A stretch of DNA of 64,000 nucleotides from Actinomyces sp. ph3 (GTDB lineage: Bacteria > Actinomycetota > Actinomycetes > Actinomycetales > Actinomycetaceae), in assembly GCF_000308055.1 (NCBI RefSeq), contig NZ_CAGY01000003.1, forward strand, positions 1 to 64,000. Reading direction: 5' to 3'. Every line of letters begins with the position of its first letter. Positions within the stretch are counted from its first letter, which is position 1. Shown piece after piece: positions 8,814 through 19,291 of the stretch. The notes beneath the pieces are model-generated. The model saw only the letters and a program-made list of their open reading frames with translations. It ran no database searches and was not told where the DNA came from. Made by a program: the position numbers and the translations under genes.

Positions 8814-9736
8814 CACTGGTCCTCCTTATCCAGCGAACGAACGTAGAACCACGACAGAGCCAGCGGCAAAACCATGGTCAGCATTGAAGCCGCAGCACCG
8901 TTACCGAAGTCGAAAACCTTGAAGGTTTGCAGGTAGGTGAAAATCGGCAGGGTTGTTGTCGCCTCGACAGGACCACCCTTGGTCATGGTGTAAATCAGGT
9001 CGAAGACCTTGTAGGTATTGATGACGCCAAGCAAGAGCAGTGAAATCACCACGGGGCGCATGAGAGGTTCGGTGATGGAGAAGAAGGTACGAATCGGGCC
9101 AGCGCCATCGACCTCTGCGGCCTCGTACAGGCCGTCATCGATGGTGTGAAGGCCTGAAAGGATCAGCAGCATATTGAAGGGCATGCCAACCCACAGGTTT
9201 GCAACGACGATTGCAATCATTGCGGTTGTCGGGCCGGTCAGCCACATCACCGGGTGATCAATAATGTGCAGGGTCGTCAAGAAGTAGTTGATCACGCCGA
9301 AGTCAGAGTCGAACATCCAGCGGAAGATCGTGCCCGTGACAACAGCGGGAAGGATCCATGCGACCAATAGGAGCGCGCGAATAATGCCGTTACCCGGGAA
9401 GGGCTTGCGGAAGAACAAGGCCAGCGCGTAACCAACAAGGAATTGCAGGGCAAGCGAGGCAACGGTCCAGATGATGGAGAGCTTTACGCCATTCCAGAAG
9501 CCTGGGCTCTTCACCATCGCTTCATAGTTCGCAAGGCCCGTGGGATGATAGTCACCCGAAATGAGATTTGCGCCGTTCGCGTCAGAGATGGACAGCCAGA
9601 TGTTATAGATCAGTGGGACAACAAGAAAAATCGTTATGTAAATCAGTGCGGGTAACGCCAGAAGCAGTCCTAGGCGCCGTGTTCGCGCCAAAGAACGTGA
9701 TCCGTCGTCGTGGCCCGCTGTTTTCGTTCGCGCCAT
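8813..9736 (-). CDS. Sugar ABC transporter permease, MalF type
   Basis: Partner permease of 307 residues with six predicted membrane segments and an EAA motif (YEAAEVDGAGPIRTFFSITEP). It should form the translocation channel as a heterodimer with the MalG-type permease that follows. A 224-base gap containing a long inverted repeat separates it from the binding-protein gene, a common arrangement that lets the binding protein be made in excess. The substrate is inferred from the neighbouring glucosidases to be an alpha-glucan oligosaccharide. Confidence 0.88.
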   Translation of the reverse strand: MARTKTAGHDDGSRSLARTRRLGLLLALPALIYITIFLVVPLIYNIWLSISDANGANLISGDYHPTGLANYEAMVKSPGFWNGVKLSIIWTVASLALQFLVGYALALFFRKPFPGNGIIRALLLVAWILPAVVTGTIFRWMFDSDFGVINYFLTTLHIIDHPVMWLTGPTTAMIAIVVANLWVGMPFNMLLILSGLHTIDDGLYEAAEVDGAGPIRTFFSITEPLMRPVVISLLLLGVINTYKVFDLIYTMTKGGPVEATTTLPIFTYLQTFKVFDFGNGAAASMLTMVLPLALSWFYVRSLDKEDQ

Positions 9737-9823
9737 CGAAATTCACTCACAGATCCGAGGTTTGTGTGGGAATACTGTTTGGCCTGGCGGGCTCCGTAGC
9801 CTGTCAGCACCCGAACAGGGGTG

Positions 9824-9898
9824 TTTCCCCACGCGAGTGGAAGATTCGCTGCGGCATCAAACCACTGCTCATCGTTGCGTTCCCACTCGCGCGGGGAA
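9824..9898 (-). promoter_or_regulatory. Intercistronic inverted repeat (mRNA stabiliser or attenuator)
   Basis: Arms 9825-9840 and 9883-9898 (TTCCCCACGCGAGTGG against its complement) pair over 16 bp with one mismatch around a 42-base loop. It lies between the binding-protein and permease genes of one operon. No T tract follows, so mRNA stabilisation or partial attenuation is more likely than full termination. The rest of the 224-base gap holds nothing recognisable. Confidence 0.55.
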
Positions 9899-9960
9899 CT
9901 TTATGTGTGTGTTGGTTGCCTAGGAGCGATCACCCCAGGCGAACCGGTTTCTTGCGCTAC

Positions 9961-11214
9961 TCAGTTCTTGGGCAGCAAGGGGTTGATCGTATCCGCGGCC
10001 TTCTTTGCTGCGGCCTCGGGGGTTGATGCACCCGTCAGAGCTTCCTGCATGGACAGCTGGATAGCCTCGGAAATCTTCGGGTAATCCTTGCCGTATGCAC
10101 GTGCGTGTGCGTCAGCAAGCTGGCTTTCGAAGACCTTGAGCTTGGCATCGTTCGAGAGCTTGAGCTTGCCCTGCAGGTCGGGGCGAGAGGACAGCTGGCC
10201 GGAGCCATCGCAGTAGATCTTGGCGCCTTCTGCGCTGGTCAGGAACTTTGCGAGCTTGACTGCTGCATCAGACTGCTTGGCACCGTTCATGACGACAACG
10301 TTTTCGCCACCCATCGAGGTTGCTGCGCGCTTGTCCTTGGGCAGAGGTGCAACATCCCAGTCGAACTGGGCATCCTTGGTCAGGGTTGCCAGCTCCCAGG
10401 GGCCGTTGATCATCATTGCGGACTTGCCGGTGATGAACTGGGTACGCGCATCTTCCTGGGTGTAGTTCGAAACGGCCTCGGACATGGAGCCGTCATCGAT
10501 CAGGCCACGCAGGTAGGCCAGAGCGGTCGCGCCAGAGGTGGCGTAATCGTTCAGGTCACCGCCGGTCTGCCACACGAAGGGCAGAATCTGGAAGGTTGCG
10601 GACTCGGACTTCACGGCCGAGATCGCAAGACCCTTCACGTCACCCTTGGTGGTCTTCTTTGCGACGTCCTTGAGGGATGCCCAGTCGGTCGGAACCTCAA
10701 CGCCTGCGTCCTTGAGCATCTGCTTGTTGTAGTACAGAGCCAGGTTGTTGGAGTTGAGCGGAATACCGTAGGTCTTGCCCTCGTAGACGACCGAGGACCA
10801 GGGGCCATCGAAGAAGTCAGACTTGTTGATTCCGTCGTTGCTCAGGTCCTTGAGCATTCCCAGGGATGCGAAGTTCTGGTTGTCGACAACGTCGACGACT
10901 GCGACATCGGGAACCTGACCGCCGACCGATCCCTGAAGGATGGACTTGGACAGGTCTGCAAACGCAAAGGTGGTGCGCTTGACCTTGATGTCGGGATTGG
11001 CCTTCTCGAACTCAGCGATCGATGCATTGATCGAGTCATTGGCGGTTTCACCGCTCAGGTAGTCCCACATCTCAACGGTTACTTGACCGCCGGATGCGCT
11101 GCCGGAGTCGGCCGAATCCGTCTTCGTCCCGGAGCATGCTGCCAGTCCCAGTGCCATAACTCCGGCACCGAAGAAGGCAATCCCGCGCATTGCGCGCTTA
11201 GATGCGTATGCCAT
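9961..11214 (-). CDS. Sugar-binding lipoprotein of ABC transporter
   Basis: Extracellular solute-binding protein family 1, 417 residues. The N-terminus is a lipoprotein signal with lipobox LAAC (lipidated Cys27), followed by a Ser/Gly/Asp-rich linker, so the mature protein is anchored to the outer face of the membrane. Typical CUT1 features include WDYLSG near residue 50 and GKSAMMINGPWELA in the second lobe. It delivers an oligosaccharide to the two permeases downstream. The ATG overlaps the end of the GH31 gene by 17 bases and follows AAAGGAG, so its expression is tied to that operon. Confidence 0.9.
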   Translation of the reverse strand: MAYASKRAMRGIAFFGAGVMALGLAACSGTKTDSADSGSASGGQVTVEMWDYLSGETANDSINASIAEFEKANPDIKVKRTTFAFADLSKSILQGSVGGQVPDVAVVDVVDNQNFASLGMLKDLSNDGINKSDFFDGPWSSVVYEGKTYGIPLNSNNLALYYNKQMLKDAGVEVPTDWASLKDVAKKTTKGDVKGLAISAVKSESATFQILPFVWQTGGDLNDYATSGATALAYLRGLIDDGSMSEAVSNYTQEDARTQFITGKSAMMINGPWELATLTKDAQFDWDVAPLPKDKRAATSMGGENVVVMNGAKQSDAAVKLAKFLTSAEGAKIYCDGSGQLSSRPDLQGKLKLSNDAKLKVFESQLADAHARAYGKDYPKISEAIQLSMQEALTGASTPEAAAKKAADTINPLLPKN

Positions 11215-13372
11215 TCTTTCTCTCCTTTGAGTGTCGATAGTTGTCCGTCAACCAACTATCTAGATCCGTGTTTTCACGGATGAATAATGGGATGCACTCC
11301 AGTGGTGCATCGATGGTGAGTTCACTTCCGCCTTCGAAAGTCTCACCAAGCATGTACGAGGCCGTGGCCTCTTGATCCTCGCCGCCGCGGCTTGGGGCGA
11401 TAAGAAGTTGGCGCCACCGCGCACCTCGGGGAAGGTAGACGCGGGCAGTGCGGGAGCCGGCCTCGGTAATCGGGGAAACCAAGAGGTCGGGACCCAAAAG
11501 GAACTCTCCGTCCCAACTCCAACAGCGCTCATCCTCGGGGAATTCCAGGAAAAGGGCGCGCATGGCGGGGATTCCGCATTCGCTGGCCTCGTCCATCACG
11601 CGAGTGAGGTAGGGGCGCAGGGTTTCGCGCAGGAGGATGTAGCGGGAGCAGATATCCGCGACTTCCTCGCCGTAGGACCAGATTTCGTTGGGGCCGCCGG
11701 GGTTTTCCGAGGCCACATCTTCGCGGGGTTCGCGGTGTCCGTGAACGCGCATGAGTGGGCAGAAGGTTCCGAATTCGAACCAGCGGGCGAAGAGTTCCTG
11801 ATATGCGGGGTCGCTGGCGTCGCCTCCGTGGAAGCCGCCGATATCACTGGTCCACCAGGGGATTCCTGCGATTCCAATGGATTGCCCAGCTCGCACCTGC
11901 GTGTAGAGGGCCTCCCAGGTGGGGCCGATATCTCCGCTCCACACGGCGGCGCCGTATTTTGCCTGGCCTGCCCAGGCGCTGCGGCACAGGGTCAGGAATT
12001 CGTCTTCGCCCTCTTCACGCATACCTTCCCAGATCATGCGGGCATTCTCGCGTGGGTAAAGGTTCGAGACATTCAGGCCCTTTCCCGCATAAAAACGCAG
12101 GTTAGAGGGGTGACCGGGATTGAGTTCAGGCTCGCAAGCATCCAGCCAGAACACCCGCACGCCCAGATCGAAGTAGTTGTTCTTGAGCTTGTTCCACACG
12201 TAGTCGCGCGCGGCGGGATTCGTGGGGTCGTAGAAGGCGACGGGAAGCGGGCGATCCATTCCCTTATCGCGGAAGGTTTGGTGGTATTCAACTCCGGCCT
12301 CGGTGCCGACCAATAGACCTTTTGCGCGGATTTCTGCATCGGTTTCGGCAAGGGGGGAGACCGTGGGCCACACGGAAACCATGAGCTTGGTGCCCATTTC
12401 GTCCAGTTCGGCCATCATCGCTTCGGGGTCGGGATATTCGCTTGGGTCAAAGCGCCACTCCCCCATGGCCGGCCAGTGGATGAAGTCGGTGACGATCACA
12501 GATAGGGGCAGGCCGCGGCGCTTGTATTCGCGCGCGACATCCATGAGTTCTTCTTGGCTGGTGTAGCGCAGCTTGGATTGCCACAGGCCAAGTGCCCACT
12601 GCGGAATGCGCGGCGCGTGGCCGACCGCGTCGGCGTAGGCCTCGAGGATTTCCTTGGGGGTATCGCCCACGCACACCCAGTAGTCGATCCATTCGCTTGC
12701 CTGCGCAACCCAGCGGCTGGCTTCTTTGGCGAATTCCACGCGGCCAACGCTGGGGTTGTTCCATAGGAATCCATAGCCTTTATCTGAGAGGACGAAGGGG
12801 ATGGAGACTTCGCCGTTTCGCTGGACCAGATCGGAGACGACACCCTTGTGATCAAGGAAGTCGTAGGAGTGCTGGCCCATTCCGTAGAAGCGCTCAGCGG
12901 GGTCCGAGGCAAAGCATTGGTGCACTTCGTGTCCGCCGAAGCCCGGGTAGATTCCGTGGGCTCCCGGCCACCAGAAGTGTTCGGGGGCTTCGCGCAGGAT
13001 GGATTCGCCGTCCTTGTGGAAATCCAGAAGGAATCGGGCAATTCCGGTCCCGCCATCAAGGTTTGCAACCACGCTGATTCGTCCGTTGGAAAAGACTTCT
13101 TCGGGGCGATCGTAGCCGGGGATTTCGGTGACAGAGCAAGGTTCATTCCCGGTAGCCCCTGTCGAAGCCTGGGTGAGCGGATCCGTGGATGCTCCAGAGG
13201 TCGCGCCGAGGCCACTAAGGGGTGCGGCCTCGAGCGCGCCCAGTCCCTGGGGGAAGTTCGCATTGGGGCCTATGCGGACGCGAAGTGCATTGCGACCCCA
13301 GGCCTCAATGCGGATGAACTCGTGCGCATAGGAGAGTTCGACTGCGCCCGGGTACTCCTTTTTCGTGTACAC
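11198..13372 (-). CDS. GH31 alpha-glycosidase
   Basis: Cytoplasmic family 31 glycoside hydrolase of 724 residues with no signal peptide. Order: an N-terminal beta-sandwich of about 230 residues, then a TIM barrel with FWLDACEPE carrying the nucleophile Asp and AVWSGDI carrying the acid/base Asp, then C-terminal beta domains (ALFLEFPEDE, GPDLLVSPI). The LDACEPE form of the nucleophile site occurs in alpha-glucosidase, transglucosidase and alpha-xylosidase branches, so substrate cannot be fixed from sequence. In an operon with an oligosaccharide importer, trimming of imported alpha-gluco-oligosaccharides is most likely. It starts with GTG after AAGGAG and is first in the LacI-controlled operon. 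Confidence 0.85.
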   Translation of the reverse strand: MYTKKEYPGAVELSYAHEFIRIEAWGRNALRVRIGPNANFPQGLGALEAAPLSGLGATSGASTDPLTQASTGATGNEPCSVTEIPGYDRPEEVFSNGRISVVANLDGGTGIARFLLDFHKDGESILREAPEHFWWPGAHGIYPGFGGHEVHQCFASDPAERFYGMGQHSYDFLDHKGVVSDLVQRNGEVSIPFVLSDKGYGFLWNNPSVGRVEFAKEASRWVAQASEWIDYWVCVGDTPKEILEAYADAVGHAPRIPQWALGLWQSKLRYTSQEELMDVAREYKRRGLPLSVIVTDFIHWPAMGEWRFDPSEYPDPEAMMAELDEMGTKLMVSVWPTVSPLAETDAEIRAKGLLVGTEAGVEYHQTFRDKGMDRPLPVAFYDPTNPAARDYVWNKLKNNYFDLGVRVFWLDACEPELNPGHPSNLRFYAGKGLNVSNLYPRENARMIWEGMREEGEDEFLTLCRSAWAGQAKYGAAVWSGDIGPTWEALYTQVRAGQSIGIAGIPWWTSDIGGFHGGDASDPAYQELFARWFEFGTFCPLMRVHGHREPREDVASENPGGPNEIWSYGEEVADICSRYILLRETLRPYLTRVMDEASECGIPAMRALFLEFPEDERCWSWDGEFLLGPDLLVSPITEAGSRTARVYLPRGARWRQLLIAPSRGGEDQEATASYMLGETFEGGSELTIDAPLECIPLFIRENTDLDSWLTDNYRHSKERKNGIRI

Positions 13373-13395
13373 CTATGACTCCTTAGCGAAGGGTA

Positions 13396-13465
13396 CGAAT
13401 ACGTATTCGCTCCATGCTTCTATGCAGGAGATTTTCTGGTAATATCCATTACGCATACGTATTCG
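13396..13465. promoter_or_regulatory. Two LacI-type operators
   Basis: CGAATACGTATTCG at 13396-13409 is a perfect 14-bp palindrome. CGCATACGTATTCG at 13452-13465 matches it with one change. They are 56 bp apart in the gap between GH31 and lacI, close to five helical turns, a spacing that would allow looping. The neighbouring LacI-family protein is the obvious ligand, giving joint control of the transport operon and of itself. The remaining bases of this gap hold no gene. Confidence 0.75.
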
Positions 13466-13562
13466 TCATGTAAAAATTTTTTGCGAGCATCGCTGCTCGC
13501 GTGTGATGTGAAACTCAAGATAAGTTGTAAAAGCGGTCCTGTCAAGAGAGCAGGAGGAACTG

Positions 13563-14669
13563 ATGGCACGCCAGCCAACCAGTAGAGATGTCGCAAAACT
13601 CGCGGGAGTCTCACAAACCACGGTCTCCTACGTCATGAGTGGCAGACGGACGGTGTCTCCGGAGACGGAAAAACGTGTCCAAATTGCAATGAAGGAACTG
13701 GGTTACCAGCCTCATGCGGGTGCTCGTTCACTGCGCTCACGCAAGTCGCGAGTCCTAGGAGTTGTCATCCCCTACCACGAGGGTGCGGATGGGGCGGACC
13801 AGCACTACATGCTGATCTCACTGGCACAGCTCTTGCGCGAACATGATTTTGATCTACTCTTGATCACCGCGAACGAGGGTGCTGCGGGTCTGCGTCGCGT
13901 CATGACGACCGCGCTATGCGATGGCCTGTTCATCATGGAAGTTCGCTTCAACGATCCCCGCCTAGAGGTCGTGGCTGAGGGCAAGATCCCCACGGTTTTC
14001 ATTGGCACTCCCGGGCCCGGACCCTTTAGGTCGCCGATCCAGTCCATTGACGTGGACTATTACGAGGCCGGCACCCAGGCCGTGCACCGCATTCGCGATG
14101 CGGGGGCACGGAATGTTGCTTTCGTGCACTCGGCCAGCGCAGATGTGCAGTCCTTGAACTTCGTCGCGCAGTTTAAGCAAGCGGTTGTGGATACTGCCGG
14201 TGAGCTTGGGATTCCTTTGCTCTCACGCACCTGCGGAACTGGAATTCAGGCAATTCGCCACTTGGTTGGCCAAATTGCCGGCGAGGGACGGGTTGATTCC
14301 TACATTCTTGGGCCGACGATTTCCGCCGATGACTGGTGCAATGCGCTGATGGATCTGGGGATTAGACCGGGACGCGATGTCTCGCTGGTTGCCAGCGGAT
14401 GGCATGCGGAACGAGCCCACTGCCTTTTCGATGTCGATCATTTTGATACCCGGCCGGATGAGCTTTTGAGGCGAGCGGTTGAGATGCTGGTTGCGCAGAT
14501 CGATGGGGAGCCCCGGAAGGAAACGGACGCGGATATCGAGGCATGGGCACATGAGTCGATGGCATCGGAAGATTTCGAGGCCAAGATCCGTCGCCCCGTG
14601 CACGGCTTGACCCTGCTTGATCCGATCTTCGTGCCCGGAAATACGGTGATCGAGGCTGATCGGTCATAG
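13563..14669 (+). CDS. LacI-family transcriptional regulator
   Basis: DNA-binding repressor of 368 residues. Residues 5-55 are a canonical LacI helix-turn-helix and hinge (SRDVAKLAGVSQTTVSYVMSG, then GYQPHAGARSLRSRKS), followed by a periplasmic-binding-protein-like sensor domain. AGGAGG lies 5 bases before the ATG. It is divergent from the GH31-transporter operon, and two near-identical palindromes in the shared gap suit this family. The effector is probably a sugar imported by that transporter. The final 40 residues are more acidic than usual; nothing else is odd. Confidence 0.9.
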   Translation: MARQPTSRDVAKLAGVSQTTVSYVMSGRRTVSPETEKRVQIAMKELGYQPHAGARSLRSRKSRVLGVVIPYHEGADGADQHYMLISLAQLLREHDFDLLLITANEGAAGLRRVMTTALCDGLFIMEVRFNDPRLEVVAEGKIPTVFIGTPGPGPFRSPIQSIDVDYYEAGTQAVHRIRDAGARNVAFVHSASADVQSLNFVAQFKQAVVDTAGELGIPLLSRTCGTGIQAIRHLVGQIAGEGRVDSYILGPTISADDWCNALMDLGIRPGRDVSLVASGWHAERAHCLFDVDHFDTRPDELLRRAVEMLVAQIDGEPRKETDADIEAWAHESMASEDFEAKIRRPVHGLTLLDPIFVPGNTVIEADRS

Positions 14670-14719
14670 TGTAAGGGCTTTTAGGGTTCCAGTTTTTCTT
14701 TTGTAGACCCCGAAAAGCC

Positions 14720-14756
14720 CACGGGGCCCTGAGCCACAACAGCTCAAGACCCCGTG
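14720..14756 (-). terminator. Terminator after pyrG
   Basis: Stem CACGGGG / CCCCGTG with inner TGAGC / GCTCA pairing, just past the pyrG stop. On the minus strand it is followed by GGCTTTTCGG. It also serves as the boundary with the convergent lacI gene. Confidence 0.6.
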
Positions 14757-14782
14757 AGATCGGTATGAGAGCTCAACAGCCC

Positions 14783-16495
<1,713 letters not shown>

Positions 16496-16500
16496 TCAGT

Positions 16501-17148
16501 TTACAACCACCCGTTTTCTGTTGCTACCTTGAGTGCTTCAGCTCTCGTTCGCGCGTGGGTCTTATCCATCGCCGAGCTCACGTAGTTGCGCACCGTCCCC
16601 GCCGACAACATGAGCTCCGAGGCCACATCCTCCACGGTCCCTCCGCTTTCAAAAGCGCGCAGAACTTCAACTTCGCGCGCGCTGAGCGGGCTTTGACCTT
16701 TCGTGAGCGCATCGACCGCGAGCGCAGGATCGACCGTGCGCAGTCCTTGGGAAGTTCGTCGGATTGCTTCTAGGAGCTGCTCGGCCGGTGCGTCTTTGAC
16801 AATGAATCCAACGGCTCCCGCATCCAATGCGCGCTGGACGTACCCGGGACGCCCGAAGGTTGTCACCATGAGGACTCGTGCATTCGCCACGCGGTCTTTC
16901 AAGGCCGCGGCTGCACTGATTCCATCCATTACGGGCATTTCGACGTCCATAATGACGACCAGTGTCGACGCGGCTTTCGCAGCCTGGTCACCGCTGGAAT
17001 TCTCAGCGTTATAGGCCTCGACTGCGGCGATGACCTCACGACCATCAGCGGCCTGAGCGACGACGCGCATATCGTCTTCCAAGTCAATGAGCGCGCTCAA
17101 GGCACCACGAATCAAGGCCTGATCATCGGCCACAATCACGTGAATCAT
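16501..17148 (-). CDS. NarL/LuxR-type response regulator
   Basis: Response regulator of 215 residues. The receiver domain (1-120) has the acidic pair at VADDQ, the phospho-acceptor Asp in VIMDVEMPVMDG and Lys in FIVKDAP. A LuxR-type helix-turn-helix follows (LSAREVEVLRAFESGGTVEDVASELMLSAGTVRNYVS). It pairs with the sensor kinase directly upstream; the DesK/DesR-like arrangement next to an ABC-2 transporter suggests that transporter as a target. The 12-base gap to pyrG is small and downstream; coupling with pyrG has no functional logic I can see. Confidence 0.92.
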   Translation of the reverse strand: MIHVIVADDQALIRGALSALIDLEDDMRVVAQAADGREVIAAVEAYNAENSSGDQAAKAASTLVVIMDVEMPVMDGISAAAALKDRVANARVLMVTTFGRPGYVQRALDAGAVGFIVKDAPAEQLLEAIRRTSQGLRTVDPALAVDALTKGQSPLSAREVEVLRAFESGGTVEDVASELMLSAGTVRNYVSSAMDKTHARTRAEALKVATENGWL

Positions 17149-17198
17149 TGGTATTCCTTTTGCGCGCCAGTACTTGACCCGCCAATTCTACCTTCCGA

Positions 17199-18359
17199 TT
17201 AGGCGGACTCCCCGCGGAAAGTCAGGCGCAGTGTCCACGTATTCCCCTGGCTCCCCCACGTCATCTCCCCTTCCGAGGCCGCCCTCTGGCGTAGTCCTTC
17301 CAATCCGGCTCCTCCCCCTGCCGAGGCCTGTGAATAGCTGCGTGAATACCCGTCGTTTTCCACCAGGACCTCACCAGGAGTCAGGCGGACGCTGATTGTG
17401 GAGGGATGAGCGTGGGTAATCGCGTTGGCAGTCCCCTCTCGGATGACATGTGCGGCCAAATTTGCCCTGGGACCGGGTGGTATTTCTCCTTGGATATCGG
17501 CGGTAAATTCGATTCCCGCTTGCTCGCATAGTTCACGGGCCGACTCGACCTCTTCCTCGGCGGACAGGCTTCGCGAAGCGGCGATGATCCCACGCAGATC
17601 TTCTTTCGCCTGGCGGGATAACTCCAGGGTCTGCGCAATCTGCTCACTGGCCTCGGCAATCTTTCCCACGGAGAGCAAGCGCTGGGCAAGCTCATTCTTC
17701 ATGGTGATGACCGTCAGCGAGTGACCCAGAATATCGTGAAGATCCCCGGCAAAACGCAGGCGTTCGCGCTCACGAACCAGGCTGATTGCTTGGCGTTGAC
17801 GTTGTTGCTCTGAGTGGCGATTATCGAAACTGCGGCGCACGGCCAGGGTTAATCCCAAAACCATCAGCAGCGCGATGATCGCGTAGCTCAAGGCCACCGC
17901 GTCGATACTGCCAATAGGCAACAAGATGGCAATGACTTCCCAGCCGACAAGTGCCACTAGGCCGGGAACCACATATCTCTTGGGAGCTTGAAGGTTCCAG
18001 CCTGCGATCGAGTAGGTGATGAAAAGGGCCGAGGTTACTCGCGATGCGCCGGCGACAACCAGGACGAGTCCCAGTGCAATCACCAGGGCCAGCAAGATCC
18101 CGTGCGAGATCCACATTTTCTTGGTGATGCGCGCTCCCCATTCAGGGGTCGGATTGACGATGTAAATTGCAATATCAGCAGCAGCAACGCCAAAGGTCAG
18201 AGTGAGGATCAGCGCGATCATCCCGGGGGATTCAACGGAAGGAATCATCCCCAAGGGAAAGGCCAAGAACGCCAGGTAGGGCAGCGCCCACAACACCGCG
18301 GACAAGCGCGGGTGGCGCTGTGACCACGAGGCATCTGTCCCCTGAGTTTTGGTGCTCAT
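17199..18359 (-). CDS. DesK-type sensor histidine kinase
   Basis: Membrane sensor kinase of 386 residues. About six hydrophobic segments fill residues 18-180, followed by a HisKA_3 dimerisation domain with the phospho-acceptor His in GDLHDILGHSLTV and a compact ATPase domain with an N-box (REGTANAITHAHP) and G-box (GGGAGLEGL). There is no large extracellular sensor, so it probably senses membrane state or works through the nearby ABC transporter. It is followed by the response regulator with a short gap. Confidence 0.92.
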   Translation of the reverse strand: MSTKTQGTDASWSQRHPRLSAVLWALPYLAFLAFPLGMIPSVESPGMIALILTLTFGVAAADIAIYIVNPTPEWGARITKKMWISHGILLALVIALGLVLVVAGASRVTSALFITYSIAGWNLQAPKRYVVPGLVALVGWEVIAILLPIGSIDAVALSYAIIALLMVLGLTLAVRRSFDNRHSEQQRQRQAISLVRERERLRFAGDLHDILGHSLTVITMKNELAQRLLSVGKIAEASEQIAQTLELSRQAKEDLRGIIAASRSLSAEEEVESARELCEQAGIEFTADIQGEIPPGPRANLAAHVIREGTANAITHAHPSTISVRLTPGEVLVENDGYSRSYSQASAGGGAGLEGLRQRAASEGEMTWGSQGNTWTLRLTFRGESA

Positions 18360-18425
18360 TCCGGTCCTTCCCCAGTCATTGGCAATGAAAGTAGTGCGAG
18401 AGCGCGCCCGATTGCGCCGGACTTC

Positions 18426-19226
18426 TTAGCGATCAGTGTCCCTGCGCTGCGCCCAGATCGCAAGCAGTGCCATGGGAACAAACCACGCGACCGTTGAAAT
18501 CACCCATTTCCATTCGAAATTATCGAAACCGTAGAGGGGCAGCTGAGAGAGGTTGAAGAGTCCGTAGAAGGGGCTATAGGGCGCGAGCGTCTTAAATATC
18601 GACCCCATGGAGCTGATCGGAATGAACATTCCCGCAAGGAAAGCACCCAAGACAACGACACCATTAATCACCGCGAAGGCAGTATCTGAGCGCATGAGGA
18701 AGGCCAGCGCCAGACCAAGGGCAGCGGAAATCACCGATGCAGCCAAGGTGATGAGCCCACTTTCAACCCAGGCCTCGGGTCTCATTCGTGCTCCGGTCGC
18801 GTATCCGAAGGTATAGGTAATGACAATAACCAGGGCACTCATGGAAATCGCCGCGATCAAACGGGAAAAGATGAAGGCGCCCGAACCCACGGGGGACAGT
18901 GCAAAGAGCCTGGAGATTCCAGAGGTTCGCTCAAGTGCGACAACGGTTGCAGCCGATGCGGCAGCGATCATTACGCCGTACAGGGTCATTGACACCAAAA
19001 CCGTTGCGCCAATATTTGCATTGATCGCCCACTCTTTCGAGTACTCCTGTCCTGCTCCAAACATCATGTACATGAAGATCGGAAGGATCAGCGCGAAGGC
19101 GAACATAGCGGGATTGAGAACCAGCTTCAGGAATGACTTCCAGGTGAGAAGCCCAAATCCCTGCCAGGAGCTCAGTGCCCGGCGGCTGATCCAGGGGTTT
19201 GTTGCTGCGTGAGTGTGAGTCGTCAT
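18426..19226 (-). CDS. ABC-2 type transporter permease
   Basis: Membrane protein of 266 residues with six hydrophobic segments and the ABC-2 layout: a cytoplasmic N-terminus, an early helix (MFAFALILPIFMYMMFGAG) and a conserved small-residue-rich stretch (LGAFLAGMFIPISSMGSIFKTLAPYSPFYG) before the last helices. It forms an exporter with the ATPase encoded directly upstream. ABC-2 exporters next to DesKR-like systems often handle antimicrobial compounds or lipids; the substrate here is unknown. Confidence 0.88.
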   Translation of the reverse strand: MTTHTHAATNPWISRRALSSWQGFGLLTWKSFLKLVLNPAMFAFALILPIFMYMMFGAGQEYSKEWAINANIGATVLVSMTLYGVMIAAASAATVVALERTSGISRLFALSPVGSGAFIFSRLIAAISMSALVIVITYTFGYATGARMRPEAWVESGLITLAASVISAALGLALAFLMRSDTAFAVINGVVVLGAFLAGMFIPISSMGSIFKTLAPYSPFYGLFNLSQLPLYGFDNFEWKWVISTVAWFVPMALLAIWAQRRDTDR

Positions 19227-19291
19227 TGTGAATCCTTAAAGAAGAGGTGCGAGGTGGCCAAAGTGAAAGACAGGACTTCGTGCCCTGCGTT

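Noticed and set aside
10105-11283. 392-codon open frame opposite the sugar-binding lipoprotein
   Set aside because: Shadow of a gene with a clear lipobox and family signature; no independent support.
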